This document shows positions 28,961 to 38,803 of a DNA stretch of 64,000 nucleotides, in pieces. Every line of letters starts with the position of its first letter. Position 1 is the stretch's first letter. The notes below the pieces were generated by a model. That model searched no databases, was not told the origin of the DNA, and worked only from the letters and a program-made list of their open reading frames with translations. The position numbers and the translations under genes are program-made. The DNA comes from Paenibacillus dendritiformis (lineage in GTDB: Bacteria > Bacillota > Bacilli > Paenibacillales > Paenibacillaceae): NCBI RefSeq assembly GCF_021654795.1, contig NZ_AP025344.1, forward strand, positions 1,984,501 to 2,048,500, given 5' to 3'.

Positions 28961-28989
28961 TTGACATTTCGCGCAAAACGCGATATAAC
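28961..28989 (+). promoter_or_regulatory. Sigma A promoter of ileS
   Basis: TTGACA (28961-28966), 17-bp spacer, TATAAC (28984-28989). Transcription should begin near 28996, giving a 400-base leader before ileS. Confidence 0.8.
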
Positions 28990-28995
28990 TATGTA

Positions 28996-29352
28996 TTATT
29001 CCATACGTTGTATGATAGACACGGCCCGGGCAGCATTCCGGCCGCATCGTATATCGCATATTCAATGACGGGAACGCGCCGTCACGACTGTTGTTCGACC
29101 AGAGAATCGGGATAGGTGGGAACCGATGAACACGACGTGACCGGACATCATCCCGGAGAAGGCAGGCCGAGAACCCGGCGGTGCGCGGCATCGCGGCGGA
29201 GGTAAGCTTGCCCGGCAAGCCGGCCGTTATCCGGGAGCGCCAGCAGTCTGCTGAAGCGCACAGAGTGCCATTGCACCCTACTTTCGGGCGCGCTAATGGA
29301 ACAAGGGTGGTAACGCGAGAGACCTCGTCCCTTTTGGGATGAGGTTTTTTTA
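28996..29352 (+). ncRNA. T-box riboswitch controlling ileS
   Basis: The 3' part contains the T-box core AGGGTGGTAACGCG (29303-29316), one base different from the usual AGGGTGGNACCGCG, followed by a terminator stem acctcgtccc / gggatgaggt (29322-29331 with 29336-29345) and a T-run. In stem I, GGGAT (29120-29124) can pair with ATCCC (29150-29154), placing ATC (29147-29149, followed by A) in the specifier loop, as expected for isoleucine. Uncharged tRNA-Ile would stabilise the antiterminator. The AACGCG variant is unusual but the overall architecture is clear. Confidence 0.9.
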
Positions 29353-29395
29353 TGTCAATCCGAGATGCATTTTGCATGAGAAAGGAAGAGGAACC

Positions 29396-32300
29396 GTGAA
29401 AAAAGTAGATGTAAAAGAGCGGGCCCGCGAGCGGGAGCTGCGGGTGCTGCAGAGATGGAATGAACAGAATACGTTCCAGAAATCGATCGAGCAGCGCGAA
29501 GGCAAGCCGAACTATGTGTTCTATGAAGGACCGCCGACGGCGAACGGAGCGCCGCATATCGGGCATGTGCTCGGCCGGGTCATCAAGGATTTCATCGGCC
29601 GCTACAAGACGATGTCCGGGTACCGCGTCCTCCGCAAGGCCGGCTGGGATACGCACGGATTGCCCGTCGAGCTTGGCGTGGAGAAGCAATTGGGCATCTC
29701 CGGCAAGCAGGAGATCGAGAAATACGGGGTCGAGGAATTTGTCAAGAAATGCAAGGCCAGCGTCTTCGAGTATGAGAAGCAATGGCGGGAGCTGACGGAA
29801 GCGATCGGCTACTGGACCAATATGGACGATCCGTATATTACCCTCGACAATCGCTATATCGAAAGCGTATGGCATATTTTATCCACGATCCATAACAAAG
29901 GCCTGCTCTATCGCGGCCATCGCGTCAGCCCGTATTGCCCGTGCTGCCAGACGACCCTCAGCTCGCATGAGGTGGCGCAAGGATACGAGACAGTCAAGGA
30001 TCTGTCGGCGACCGTCAAGTTCAAGCTGAAGGACAGCGGGGAATACGTGCTGGCCTGGACGACGACGCCATGGACGCTGCCGGCGCATGCGGCGCTGGCG
30101 ATGAACCCGGATATGGACTATGTGCGGGTGCAGCAGGAGGACGGCGTCTATATCGTAGCCAAAAATCTCGCCGATAACGTGATGCAGGGCGAATACACGA
30201 TTCTGTCGGAGCATAAAGGGGCCGAATTCATCGGCAAGACCTATGATGCGCCCTTTACCTACATCAAGCCCGAGAAAGGCCATCGGATCGTCGCGGCCGG
30301 GTTCGTTACGGATTCGAGCGGAACCGGGATCGTCCATATGGCGCCGGCCCATGGGGAAGACGACTACAAGAGCTGCCGCGAGAACGGCATCAGCTTCGTC
30401 AGCGTCGTGGACGCCCGCGGCCGCTATACGGAGGAAGTGACCGACTTCGCGGGCCGCTTCGTCAAAGATTGCGATATTGACATCGTCAAGGCGCTGTCGG
30501 AGCAGAAGACGCTCTACAGCAAAGAAAAATATGAGCACAGCTATCCGTTCTGCTGGCGCTGCAAATCGCCGCTGCTCTATTATGCGACGGAATCCTGGTT
30601 CATTAAGACGACAGCGGTTAAAGATCAATTAATTGAAAATAACAGCAAGGTAGACTGGTATCCATCCCATATTCGCGAAGGACGATTCGGCAATTTCCTT
30701 GAAGATCTCGTCGATTGGAACATCAGCCGGAACCGTTATTGGGGGACGCCGCTCAACGTCTGGGTCTGCTCCTCCTGCAAGGAAGAATATGCGCCTGGCA
30801 GCCGCGCAGATCTGATCGCGCGGGCGGTCGGTCCGGTAGCGGAGGATATCGAGCTTCACAAGCCGTACGTCGATGAAGTGAAGCTGCGCTGCCCGCACTG
30901 CGAGCATGGCGTGATGGAGCGTACGCCGGAAGTCATCGACGTATGGTTCGACAGCGGCTCCATGCCGTTCGCCCAGTTCCATCACCCATTCGGCGATGAA
31001 CAAGCATTCAACGAGCAGTATCCGGCCGATATGATCTGCGAAGGAATCGACCAGACGCGGGGCTGGTTCTTCAGCCTGCTGGCCGTATCGACGCTCTACA
31101 AAGGCAAAGCGCCATACAAGGCCGTGATTGCGACGGGCCATATTTTGGATGAGAACGGACAAAAAATGTCCAAATCGAAAGGCAATGTCATCGATCCGTG
31201 GGAAATTATTAATGCGTATGGCACGGATGCCTTCCGTTGGGCGCTCCTGTCGGACAGCGCGCCATGGAACTCGAAGCGCTTCTCGAAGCAAATTGTCGCG
31301 GAAGCGAAGTCCAAGGTAATCGACACCCTTGTCAACACGCACGCCTTCTATGTGCTGTATGCCAATATCGATCAGTACGATGCGCAGGCCTATGAAGAGC
31401 GCCCATCCGCCAACAAGCTGGACCGCTGGATTCTGTCTAGGCTGCACTCGCTTATCGGGACGGTGACGAAGGGGCTGGACGCGAATGATTTCCTGAATCC
31501 GGCCAAAGCGATTGAAGCTTATGTGGACGAGCTGAGCAACTGGTACATCCGCCGTTCCCGCGACCGCTTCTGGGGCAGCGGCATGACCGACGACAAGCTG
31601 TCGGCATACCAGACGCTGCGCAAGGTGCTCTTAACCTTGGCGAAGCTGGCCGCGCCTTATGCGCCGATGATTGCGGACGATATCTACGTCAATCTGGGCG
31701 GTGAACGCGAGAGCGTACACCTGGACGATTATCCGCAGGCAGACGCGTCGCTTATCGATGCGGAGCTGGAGCAGGATATGGAGACGGCCCGCCAGATTGT
31801 CGAGCTGGCCCGCAATGTTCGGAACGAGACCGGAATCAAGACGAGACAGCCGCTCTCCGAGCTGATCATCTCCCTTGACCGTCCGTTCCATCTGGCGGAT
31901 TATGAAGCGGTCATCCAGGACGAGATCAATGTGAAGGAGATTCGTCTGGAGACGAGCGACAGCGGGTTTGTCGATTTCGTCTTGAAGCTGAACCTGAAGG
32001 TGGCGGGCAAGAAGTACGGCAAAAACGTCGGCCCGATGCAGAACGCCTTGAAGTCGATGACAGCCGACGAGACGCGCCGCATCGTCGAGCAGGGACAGTG
32101 GACATTCACGGCAGCGGATGGCGAGGAAATGACCGTAACGCGCGATGAACTGCTCGTGGAGAAGCAGGCGAAGGCCGGATTTGCGTCCGCTTCGGGCTAC
32201 CAGATGACGGTGGCGCTCAACACCGAGATCACGCCGGAGCTGGAACAAGAAGGCTGGGTGCGGGAGGTCGTCCGCGGCATTCAGGATACGCGCAAGAAGC

Positions 32301-32488
32301 TGGATCTGCCGATTGAGAAGCGGGTCGATCTCGTCATTGACGCCGATGCGGAGCTTACCGCGGCGATTCAGGCATTCGATGCGACGCTTCGCGAGAATGT
32401 GCTCGTCGCGTCGGTCTCCTTCGGCGAAGTTGAAGGCATGGATGCGATCGAAGTCGGTTCCAAGACGATCCGGGTGCGGATATCGTAA
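29396..32488 (+). CDS. ileS: Isoleucyl-tRNA synthetase, eukaryote-like type 2 (IleRS2)
   Basis: 1030 residues from GTG 29396, after GGAAGAGGAA. Class I synthetase: HIGH at 54-57 within PPTANGAPHIGHVLGR, KMSKS at 590-594 continuing as KGN, an editing domain (WTTTPWTLPAHAAL), and anticodon-binding helices near the C-terminus. GWDTHGLPVELGVEK, RYWGTPLNVW and KMSKSKGN are features of the eukaryote-like type 2 enzymes rather than the bacterial type 1 (GWDTHGLPIE..., KMSKSLGN), and the C-terminal zinc finger of type 1 is absent. Type 2 enzymes are known for low sensitivity to mupirocin. The T-box upstream shows it is the regulated, probably main, enzyme. Confidence 0.93.
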   Translation: MKKVDVKERARERELRVLQRWNEQNTFQKSIEQREGKPNYVFYEGPPTANGAPHIGHVLGRVIKDFIGRYKTMSGYRVLRKAGWDTHGLPVELGVEKQLGISGKQEIEKYGVEEFVKKCKASVFEYEKQWRELTEAIGYWTNMDDPYITLDNRYIESVWHILSTIHNKGLLYRGHRVSPYCPCCQTTLSSHEVAQGYETVKDLSATVKFKLKDSGEYVLAWTTTPWTLPAHAALAMNPDMDYVRVQQEDGVYIVAKNLADNVMQGEYTILSEHKGAEFIGKTYDAPFTYIKPEKGHRIVAAGFVTDSSGTGIVHMAPAHGEDDYKSCRENGISFVSVVDARGRYTEEVTDFAGRFVKDCDIDIVKALSEQKTLYSKEKYEHSYPFCWRCKSPLLYYATESWFIKTTAVKDQLIENNSKVDWYPSHIREGRFGNFLEDLVDWNISRNRYWGTPLNVWVCSSCKEEYAPGSRADLIARAVGPVAEDIELHKPYVDEVKLRCPHCEHGVMERTPEVIDVWFDSGSMPFAQFHHPFGDEQAFNEQYPADMICEGIDQTRGWFFSLLAVSTLYKGKAPYKAVIATGHILDENGQKMSKSKGNVIDPWEIINAYGTDAFRWALLSDSAPWNSKRFSKQIVAEAKSKVIDTLVNTHAFYVLYANIDQYDAQAYEERPSANKLDRWILSRLHSLIGTVTKGLDANDFLNPAKAIEAYVDELSNWYIRRSRDRFWGSGMTDDKLSAYQTLRKVLLTLAKLAAPYAPMIADDIYVNLGGERESVHLDDYPQADASLIDAELEQDMETARQIVELARNVRNETGIKTRQPLSELIISLDRPFHLADYEAVIQDEINVKEIRLETSDSGFVDFVLKLNLKVAGKKYGKNVGPMQNALKSMTADETRRIVEQGQWTFTAADGEEMTVTRDELLVEKQAKAGFASASGYQMTVALNTEITPELEQEGWVREVVRGIQDTRKKLDLPIEKRVDLVIDADAELTAAIQAFDATLRENVLVASVSFGEVEGMDAIEVGSKTIRVRIS

Positions 32489-32583
32489 TGCCCTTTCTGG
32501 CGGATCGACTCAGTGCGGAATGAGCTGCCTGACTCGTGGCAACAATAAGACAGGCGCTTGAATCCGAAATGTGGGATGGAAGA

Positions 32584-32629
32584 AGAGCGTGGACCTTGCG
32601 GGGAACCGAAAAGGTCACGCTCTTTTTTT
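32584..32629 (+). terminator. Terminator after ileS
   Basis: agagcgtggacctt / aaggtcacgctct, a long stem with one bulged base, and seven T. Confidence 0.88.
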
Positions 32630-32662
32630 CCCATTCGGCTTGTACGAGGAGGCGTAATTCGC

Positions 32663-33058
32663 ATGCGCAAACAAGAGGAGAAGGCCAAGCGGGACATCGA
32701 GCGGGAGAAGGAGAAAATTTGTACGGAAGTTCCTGCCGATGTGCCGCAAAATGAGTGGGAAGAACGAAAAATGATGAAGACGATTCATGATTATACGATC
32801 AGTCTGGCTCAGAAAATGGAGAAATCCCGCCTTGACGAGTATACGGCATTGCTCTTCAATCCGCGCAGGCTGATCTGGGTGAATCTGGTGGGCGGCGTCG
32901 CGCGGGGAGTCGGGATCGCTATCGGGGTCACGTTGTTCACCGCACTGATCGCCTATATTTTACAGCTTCTCGGCGCCTTGAATTTGCCGATTATCGGCGA
33001 TTTCATTGCGGATCTCGTCCGCATCGTGCAGCGCCAGCTGGATACGAAGATTTATTGA
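32663..33058 (+). CDS. DUF5665 family membrane protein
   Basis: 131 residues from ATG 32663, ten bases after GAGGAGG. A charged N-terminal half (KQEEKAKRDIEREKEK), then YTALLFNPRRLIWVNLVGGVARGVG and one long hydrophobic region (about 82-110, IAIGVTLFTALIAYILQLLG). This matches the DUF5665 family as I know it; function unknown. It stands alone and converges on the yteA-type gene 15 bp away. Confidence 0.75.
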   Translation: MRKQEEKAKRDIEREKEKICTEVPADVPQNEWEERKMMKTIHDYTISLAQKMEKSRLDEYTALLFNPRRLIWVNLVGGVARGVGIAIGVTLFTALIAYILQLLGALNLPIIGDFIADLVRIVQRQLDTKIY

Positions 33059-33073
33059 GCCGGGGGAGCCAAC

Positions 33074-33841
33074 TTAATGATAAGCGTCGCCGGCTTCATC
33101 GGAGCCGTCTAGCGAATAGCCTGTCTCATCCGGCTCGAGCAGCGGCTCTCCTTCCCCGCTGTCCATATAGTGACGGTAACGCCGGTTGCGCACGATGTAC
33201 ACATCGCTTCCGGTCATATCGGTGGCGACGAAGCTCTCGAACGATTCGACGAACCCGTCGATATCGTCGGATGCTTCAATGTACATGTTGTCATAGTCAT
33301 CGATATTGCCGTCTTCCTGCATGGCCGGAGTGTTCGACGTGCCCCACGCTTCGACAATCTGCCATGCGTCCTCTCCGTCGAAGCCGTTTTGGGTATCCAA
33401 TTCATCCAGGCTCGTGCGGCCGAAGGGCGGCATCAGGAATTGTTCCTCCACCGGCCGGCGATCGGATACTTGGCGCTGCGGCTCATGCTCGATGCAGTAC
33501 ATCGTAAAAGGCACGGCTTCCAACCGATCGAAAGGAATCGGACGCCCGCAGACGGCGCAAATGCCGTAAGTGCCTTTGTCGATCATCTCCAGGGCGCCGT
33601 GAATGCGGTTGAGCAGAAATTCATCATGCTCGTTCAAGGCGATGTCCTTGCCCCGTTCATACAGTTCGGTGGCGACATCCCCCGGGTGATTGTCCACATT
33701 GGACAATTCTCCGGTATTCTCCCGGAGCGATCCGGATAGTCCGTAATGGTTGTTATCGGCCAGCTTGCGGCTAAGTTGAGCCTCTTTGTCGCGCAGCATC
33801 TGCTTGAGCGACTCCAATTGCTGTGATGTTAATGAATTCAT
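33074..33841 (-). CDS. yteA: YteA family TraR/DksA-type zinc-finger protein
   Basis: 255 residues on the minus strand. The N-terminal coiled coil (LTSQQLESLKQMLRDKEAQLSRKL) and LYERGKDIALNEHDEFLLNRIHGALEMIDKGTYGICAVCGRPIPFDRL match the DksA-like family, called YteA in spore formers. The zinc finger shows CAVC and then MYCIEHE, so the fourth ligand may be His or missing, a weakened finger. The C-terminal 140 residues are acidic and unique to this group. The role is unknown; some members are in sporulation regulons. Confidence 0.8.
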   Translation of the reverse strand: MNSLTSQQLESLKQMLRDKEAQLSRKLADNNHYGLSGSLRENTGELSNVDNHPGDVATELYERGKDIALNEHDEFLLNRIHGALEMIDKGTYGICAVCGRPIPFDRLEAVPFTMYCIEHEPQRQVSDRRPVEEQFLMPPFGRTSLDELDTQNGFDGEDAWQIVEAWGTSNTPAMQEDGNIDDYDNMYIEASDDIDGFVESFESFVATDMTGSDVYIVRNRRYRHYMDSGEGEPLLEPDETGYSLDGSDEAGDAYH

Positions 33842-33937
33842 GGCAGCCGTACTCCTTCCTTAAGGTGTCGTCTGCTTTATAGCATGTGCGATCGGGCGGA
33901 AAAACTACGTGGAAAAACGGTGACGGATTGGGTGGTA

Positions 33938-33968
33938 TTGGACGTTATTTTTCAACCTGTGATACAAT
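33938..33968 (+). promoter_or_regulatory. Possible promoter of lspA
   Basis: TTGGAC (33938-33943) and TACAAT (33963-33968) with a 19-bp spacer, longer than ideal. Confidence 0.4.
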
Positions 33969-34037
33969 GAGCGGGGGATTCATGCCGTTGGGGTCCCATT
34001 TTTGAGAAGAGCTTACATCCTGTAAATGAGGTGACAA

Positions 34038-34583
34038 TTGTCTGTGTGGTACTACCTTATCGCTGTGATCGTGTTCCTCATCGATCAAGGCACGAAATGG
34101 GTTATCGCGACCCGATTGACTCTATATGAGCAAATTCCGGTAATCGGCAATTTTTTCTTAATCACGTCGCATCGCAATACCGGAGCCGCGTTCAGCATCC
34201 TTGAAGATCAGCGCTGGTTTTTCGTCATCGTCACGATCATTGTCGCTAGCGGAATTATTTGGTATATGTACAAAATCCGGCATCAGCAAGGGCATATTTT
34301 GCCTGTAGGACTGAGCCTTATCCTCGGGGGAGCGCTCGGCAATTTCCTTGATCGGCTGCTCACGGGGGAGGTTGTCGATTTTCTTCAATTTAATTTCGGA
34401 TCGTATACCTTCCCGATCTTCAACGTCGCCGACATGGGCATTACAATCGGCGTCGGCTTGGTGCTGCTTGACGCAATGCTGTCCGTGAAGCGGGAAAAGG
34501 CCCTTGAGGCCGAAATTCAGCAGCTTGAAGCCGGGCAAGGCCGTCCAGAAGACGGACAATCGAAGGAAGGATCGACGCAATGA
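34038..34583 (+). CDS. lspA: Lipoprotein signal peptidase II LspA
   Basis: 181 residues from TTG 34038; GTG 34044 is an equally possible start, better spaced from GAGGTG (34028-34033) and aligning with shorter homologues. Four membrane segments with FLIDQGTKW, GAAFSILEDQRW, GGALGNFLDRLLTGEVVDFL and FPIFNVADMGITIGVG; the two catalytic Asp are in NFLDR and NVADM. It cleaves prolipoprotein signal peptides such as those of the lipoproteins in this window. The Gln/Glu-rich C-terminal tail is variable. It overlaps rluD by four bases. Confidence 0.94.
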   Translation: MSVWYYLIAVIVFLIDQGTKWVIATRLTLYEQIPVIGNFFLITSHRNTGAAFSILEDQRWFFVIVTIIVASGIIWYMYKIRHQQGHILPVGLSLILGGALGNFLDRLLTGEVVDFLQFNFGSYTFPIFNVADMGITIGVGLVLLDAMLSVKREKALEAEIQQLEAGQGRPEDGQSKEGSTQ

Positions 34584-35551
34584 CAGACTTACGAATCCCA
34601 TCTTCAGAGGAAGAAAATCAAGAAGGCTTGGAGCAAGATGCGCTGCATTGGACGGTTACCGAAGCGGACGCCGGGGAGCGCATCGATAAATACATAACCG
34701 AAGCGCTGGAGGAACCGGTATCCCGATCGCAGGTGCAGATCTGGATTCGGGATGCTCATTTGCTGGTGAACGGGCGAAGCGTCAAGCCGAACTACAAGGT
34801 CGGCTCCGGCGACGAGATCGAACTCCGGATTCCGGAGCCGGCCTCGACGGATATTGTTCCGGAGGCGATTCCGCTCGATATTTATTATGAGGATGCCGAT
34901 GTTATCGTGATCAACAAACCGCGGGGGATGGTGGTTCATCCCGCGCCGGGACATCTGTCGGGAACGGTGGTGAACGCCCTTATGCACCACTGCCGCGATC
35001 TGTCCGGCATTAACGGCGAGCTTCGTCCCGGCATTGTGCATCGCATCGACAAGGACACGTCCGGGCTGCTGATGGCCGCCAAGAACGACCGGGCCCATGC
35101 GGAGCTGGCTGCGCAGTTGAAGGCGCACACGGTGCTGCGGAAATATAAGGCGCTCGTTCACGGCAATCTGGCCCATGATCAAGGCACAATCGATGCGCCG
35201 ATCGGCCGGGATCCGCATGACCGCAAAATGTTCGCTGTGACCGACCGCAACAGCAAGCGGGCCGTGACCCATTTCCAGGCAGCCGAGAGGTTCGGGGATG
35301 TCACGTTGGTGGAGCTGCAACTGGAGACGGGCAGAACCCACCAGATTCGCGTCCATATGAAATATATCGGACATCCGCTCGTCGGCGATCCGATGTATAC
35401 GCGCGGCGTGCGCGGCCTAACGATGGATGGCCAAGCCCTTCATGCGGCCACCTTGGGATTCGTTCATCCTGTCAGCGGTGAGTTGCTGCAGTTCGAGGCT
35501 CCGCTGCCGGACGATATGGAGCATCTCCTGTACATGCTGCGCAACCGGTAG
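34580..35551 (+). CDS. rluD: RluD-family 23S rRNA pseudouridine synthase (YlyB-like)
   Basis: 323 residues. N-terminal S4 domain (ERIDKYITEALEEPVSRSQVQIWIRDAHLLVNG), then the RluA-family catalytic domain with VINKPRGMVVHPAPGH and GIVHRIDKDTSGL, where Asp157 is the catalytic aspartate, and ETGRTHQIRVH. The ATG start lies within ATGA of the lspA stop. Target positions cannot be told from sequence alone; B. subtilis YlyB is the syntenic homologue between lspA and pyrR. Confidence 0.92.
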   Translation: MTDLRIPSSEEENQEGLEQDALHWTVTEADAGERIDKYITEALEEPVSRSQVQIWIRDAHLLVNGRSVKPNYKVGSGDEIELRIPEPASTDIVPEAIPLDIYYEDADVIVINKPRGMVVHPAPGHLSGTVVNALMHHCRDLSGINGELRPGIVHRIDKDTSGLLMAAKNDRAHAELAAQLKAHTVLRKYKALVHGNLAHDQGTIDAPIGRDPHDRKMFAVTDRNSKRAVTHFQAAERFGDVTLVELQLETGRTHQIRVHMKYIGHPLVGDPMYTRGVRGLTMDGQALHAATLGFVHPVSGELLQFEAPLPDDMEHLLYMLRNR

Positions 35552-35594
35552 TACGGAATCGGAGAACATATTCTAAGCGGTTCAACAAAACGTA

Positions 35595-35623
35595 TTGACA
35601 AGTCGAGGGCAAAGTGGGATAAT
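35595..35623 (+). promoter_or_regulatory. Sigma A promoter of the pyr operon
   Basis: TTGACA (35595-35600), 17-bp spacer, GATAAT (35618-35623). Start of transcription near 35630. Confidence 0.82.
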
Positions 35624-35629
35624 TCATAG

Positions 35630-35835
35630 CGAACCAAATATTGAACCTTTAAATCAGTCCCGAGAGGCTGGCAAGGTAACGTTCGTAACGAGAAGATTCG
35701 TGACGCGAGAGAACGAGGGGTGCGGTCTGCCTGTGAGCAGAGTACTCTTCATCATCCTATCTCTTGCTGAATGTCGCGGCCTTCTGCGCTGTCGTCGAGT
35801 AATGGACTCCTTGCCTGTGGGCAAGGAGTTTTTTT
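35630..35835 (+). promoter_or_regulatory. PyrR-binding attenuator leader
   Basis: The stretch at 35646-35676 (TTTAAATCAGTCCCGAGAGG then CTGGCAAGG) is close to the known PyrR anti-antiterminator loop (CAGTCC-AGAGAGGCTG). It is followed by a terminator at 35806-35835. The arrangement predicts that PyrR with UMP favours termination before pyrR. Confidence 0.85.
35806..35835 (+). terminator. Attenuation terminator before pyrR
   Basis: Perfect 10-bp stem actccttgcc / ggcaaggagt, loop tgtg, seven T. It is the regulated terminator of the PyrR leader. Confidence 0.88.
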
Positions 35836-35864
35836 GTGCCCCGCGATGTGAATGGTAATAATAA

Positions 35865-36461
<597 letters not shown>

Positions 36462-36466
36462 TCAAC

Positions 36467-37378
36467 ATGGCGGTAGTTCACCTGGAGCGTTCACTGAAAG
36501 AACGGAGCTTGCTTGGTTTGAAGGAGATGAGCAAGCAGGAAATGGAGTCCATTCTGGACCGTGCCGATTACTGGAATCGCCAGCCCATCAAAGTAAGCCA
36601 TGTGCTCAAGGACAAATTCGCCACGAATCTGTTCTTCGAGAGCAGCACCCGAACCCGCTGTTCGTTCGAGGTGGCCGAGAAGCGGCTCGGCGCGGAAGTC
36701 ATAAATTTCACGGCCCAGGCTTCCAGTGTGGAAAAGGGAGAATCCATCTATGATACGGTGCGGACGCTCGAATCGATGGGGATGGATGCGGGCGTTATCC
36801 GCCTGAAGCCGGTAGGTCTCCTGGAACAAATAGCGGAGCGGGTCAAAATGCCCTTGGTCAATGCCGGGGACGGCAACAACGAGCATCCGACGCAGGCGCT
36901 CCTGGATATGTATACGATGCGGAAGCATTTCGGAGAGCTGTCGGGTCTGAACGTCGCTATCGTGGGGGATATTCAGCATAGCCGGGTCGCGCGCTCGAAT
37001 CTGTGGGCGCTGCGGAAGTTCGGTGCGAACGTCAGCTTCTGCGCCCCGGAGCATATGCGGGCGAACGACTTGGATGCCCCGTACATCTCCATCGAAGAAG
37101 CGGTGCAGGCCGATGTCGTCATGATGCTGCGCCTCCAGCTGGAACGGCACGAAGGAGATAAGGCGGGGCCGGCGGAGCAATATCGGGCCCAGTACGGATT
37201 GACACTTGAACGCGTTGCAGGAATGAAGCCTCATAGCATCATTATGCATCCGGCTCCGGTCAACCGCAACGTCGAAATCGATGACGCCGTGGTGGAATGC
37301 GAACAGGCGCGGATTTTTGACCAGATGGCTAACGGGGTGCCGGTGCGGATGGCGGTCATGGAGCGGGCCATGGCGTAA
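36467..37378 (+). CDS. pyrB: Aspartate carbamoyltransferase catalytic chain PyrB
   Basis: 303 residues, ATG 36467, five bases after pyrR. Carbamoyl-phosphate domain with FFESSTRTRCSFEVAEKRLG, then NAGDGNNEHPTQALLDMYT and the C-terminal MHPAPVNRNVEI. It makes carbamoyl aspartate. No pyrI regulatory chain is present, as usual in Bacillota. The uracil permease gene pyrP, which lies between pyrR and pyrB in B. subtilis, is missing here. Confidence 0.96.
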   Translation: MAVVHLERSLKERSLLGLKEMSKQEMESILDRADYWNRQPIKVSHVLKDKFATNLFFESSTRTRCSFEVAEKRLGAEVINFTAQASSVEKGESIYDTVRTLESMGMDAGVIRLKPVGLLEQIAERVKMPLVNAGDGNNEHPTQALLDMYTMRKHFGELSGLNVAIVGDIQHSRVARSNLWALRKFGANVSFCAPEHMRANDLDAPYISIEEAVQADVVMMLRLQLERHEGDKAGPAEQYRAQYGLTLERVAGMKPHSIIMHPAPVNRNVEIDDAVVECEQARIFDQMANGVPVRMAVMERAMA

Positions 37379-37446
37379 CCTGCCGCGGCGGGGCCAGGTT
37401 GCGAGAGAGTCGGAATCAAGTACAGAGATGAGAGGGGATCGTCATC

Positions 37447-38724
37447 ATGCTAGTGATTGCGAATGCAAATATATTAAATGAAGCAGAGGAACTTCAGCTT
37501 GCGGACTTATGGATAGAGGATGGACACATCCAAAAAATCATTCCTGCCGGCTCGGAACCGGCCGGAGCGGCCGAAGTATGCGATGTGCAGGGCAAATTTG
37601 TCTCGGCGGGCTTCATCGATATGCATGTGCATTTGCGCGAGCCCGGCTTCGAACATAAGGAAACGATCGCTACCGGGACGCGTTCAGCTGCCAGAGGCGG
37701 ATTTACCACGATTGCCTGCATGCCGAATACCCGCCCGGTCCTGGGCACTCCGGAGTCGATTCGCTCCATCTATGACAAGGCGGAGACGGAAGGCATCGTG
37801 AAGGTGCTTCCGTACGGCTCCATCACGGTCAATGAGCTGGGCCGGGAGCTGACAGACTTCGCCGCGTTGAAAGAAGCCGGCGCGATTGGCTTCACCGATG
37901 ACGGAGTCGGCGTCCAGAATGCGCAGATGATGAAGGACGCCATGACCTTGGCCAAGGAGCTGGACATGCCCATTATCGCTCACTGCGAGGATGACTCGCT
38001 CGTCAAGGGGCGGGCGGTCACCGAAGGGGAATTCGCCCGCAAGCACGGATTGAAGGGAATTCCGAATGAATCGGAAGCCATTCATGTCGGGCGGGACATT
38101 CTGCTCGCGGAAGCGACCGGTGTCCATTATCATGTGTGCCACGTCAGCACGGAGCAATCGATACGCCTTATCCGGCAGGCGAAGCAATTGGGCATCCGGG
38201 TTACGGCGGAAGTATGCCCTCACCATCTGCTGCTCTCGGATGAAGATATTCCGGGAATGGATGCGAACTGGAAAATGAACCCGCCGCTGCGCTCGCCTCG
38301 CGACGTGGCCGCCTGCATCGAAGGGCTGGAGGATGGAACGATTGATATTCTCGTCACCGACCATGCGCCGCATAGCGAAGAAGAGAAGGCCAGAGGAATG
38401 GAGCTGGCGCCGTTCGGCATCGTCGGACTGGAGACGGCCTTCCCGCTGCTCTACACCCGCTTCGTCGCTACCGGGAAATGGACGCTGTCCTTCCTCATCC
38501 GGCGGATGACGACGGATCCGGCCAGCGTATTCGGACTCGCGGCCGGACGGCTGGAGCCGGGAGCGCCTGCCGATATTACGGTGATTGACCTGGAAGCGGA
38601 GCATGAGGTGAACCCGGAAGAGTTCTTGTCCAAAGGACGGAATACGCCGTTCACGGGTTGGAAGCTGAAGGGCTGGCCGGTCATGACGCTGGTCGACGGA
38701 CGCGTCGTATGGAGCAAGCCATAA
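37447..38724 (+). CDS. pyrC: Dihydroorotase PyrC
   Basis: 425 residues, ATG 37447 after GAGAGGGG. Amidohydrolase with metal motif DMHVHLREPGFEHKE near residue 59, AHCEDD, HVCHVSTEQS, CPHHLLLSD and ILVTDHAPHSEEEK. It closes carbamoyl aspartate to dihydroorotate. Class I type, as in other Bacillota. Confidence 0.96.
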   Translation: MLVIANANILNEAEELQLADLWIEDGHIQKIIPAGSEPAGAAEVCDVQGKFVSAGFIDMHVHLREPGFEHKETIATGTRSAARGGFTTIACMPNTRPVLGTPESIRSIYDKAETEGIVKVLPYGSITVNELGRELTDFAALKEAGAIGFTDDGVGVQNAQMMKDAMTLAKELDMPIIAHCEDDSLVKGRAVTEGEFARKHGLKGIPNESEAIHVGRDILLAEATGVHYHVCHVSTEQSIRLIRQAKQLGIRVTAEVCPHHLLLSDEDIPGMDANWKMNPPLRSPRDVAACIEGLEDGTIDILVTDHAPHSEEEKARGMELAPFGIVGLETAFPLLYTRFVATGKWTLSFLIRRMTTDPASVFGLAAGRLEPGAPADITVIDLEAEHEVNPEEFLSKGRNTPFTGWKLKGWPVMTLVDGRVVWSKP

Positions 38725-38771
38725 TGGGGACTGAGGCTGTATTTTATACATCATCTCAAGAGAGCTTTACC

Positions 38772-38803
38772 TTTTGATAATCAAAACAGAGACATCGTAT
38801 TCT
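38772..38803 (+). promoter_or_regulatory. Palindrome and possible internal promoter before carA
   Basis: TTTTGAT-A-ATCAAAA (38772-38786) is a perfect 7-1-7 palindrome. It overlaps a -35-like TTGATA (38774-38779), followed 18 bp later by TATTCT (38798-38803). This could be an internal, operator-controlled promoter for carAB. Confidence 0.4.
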
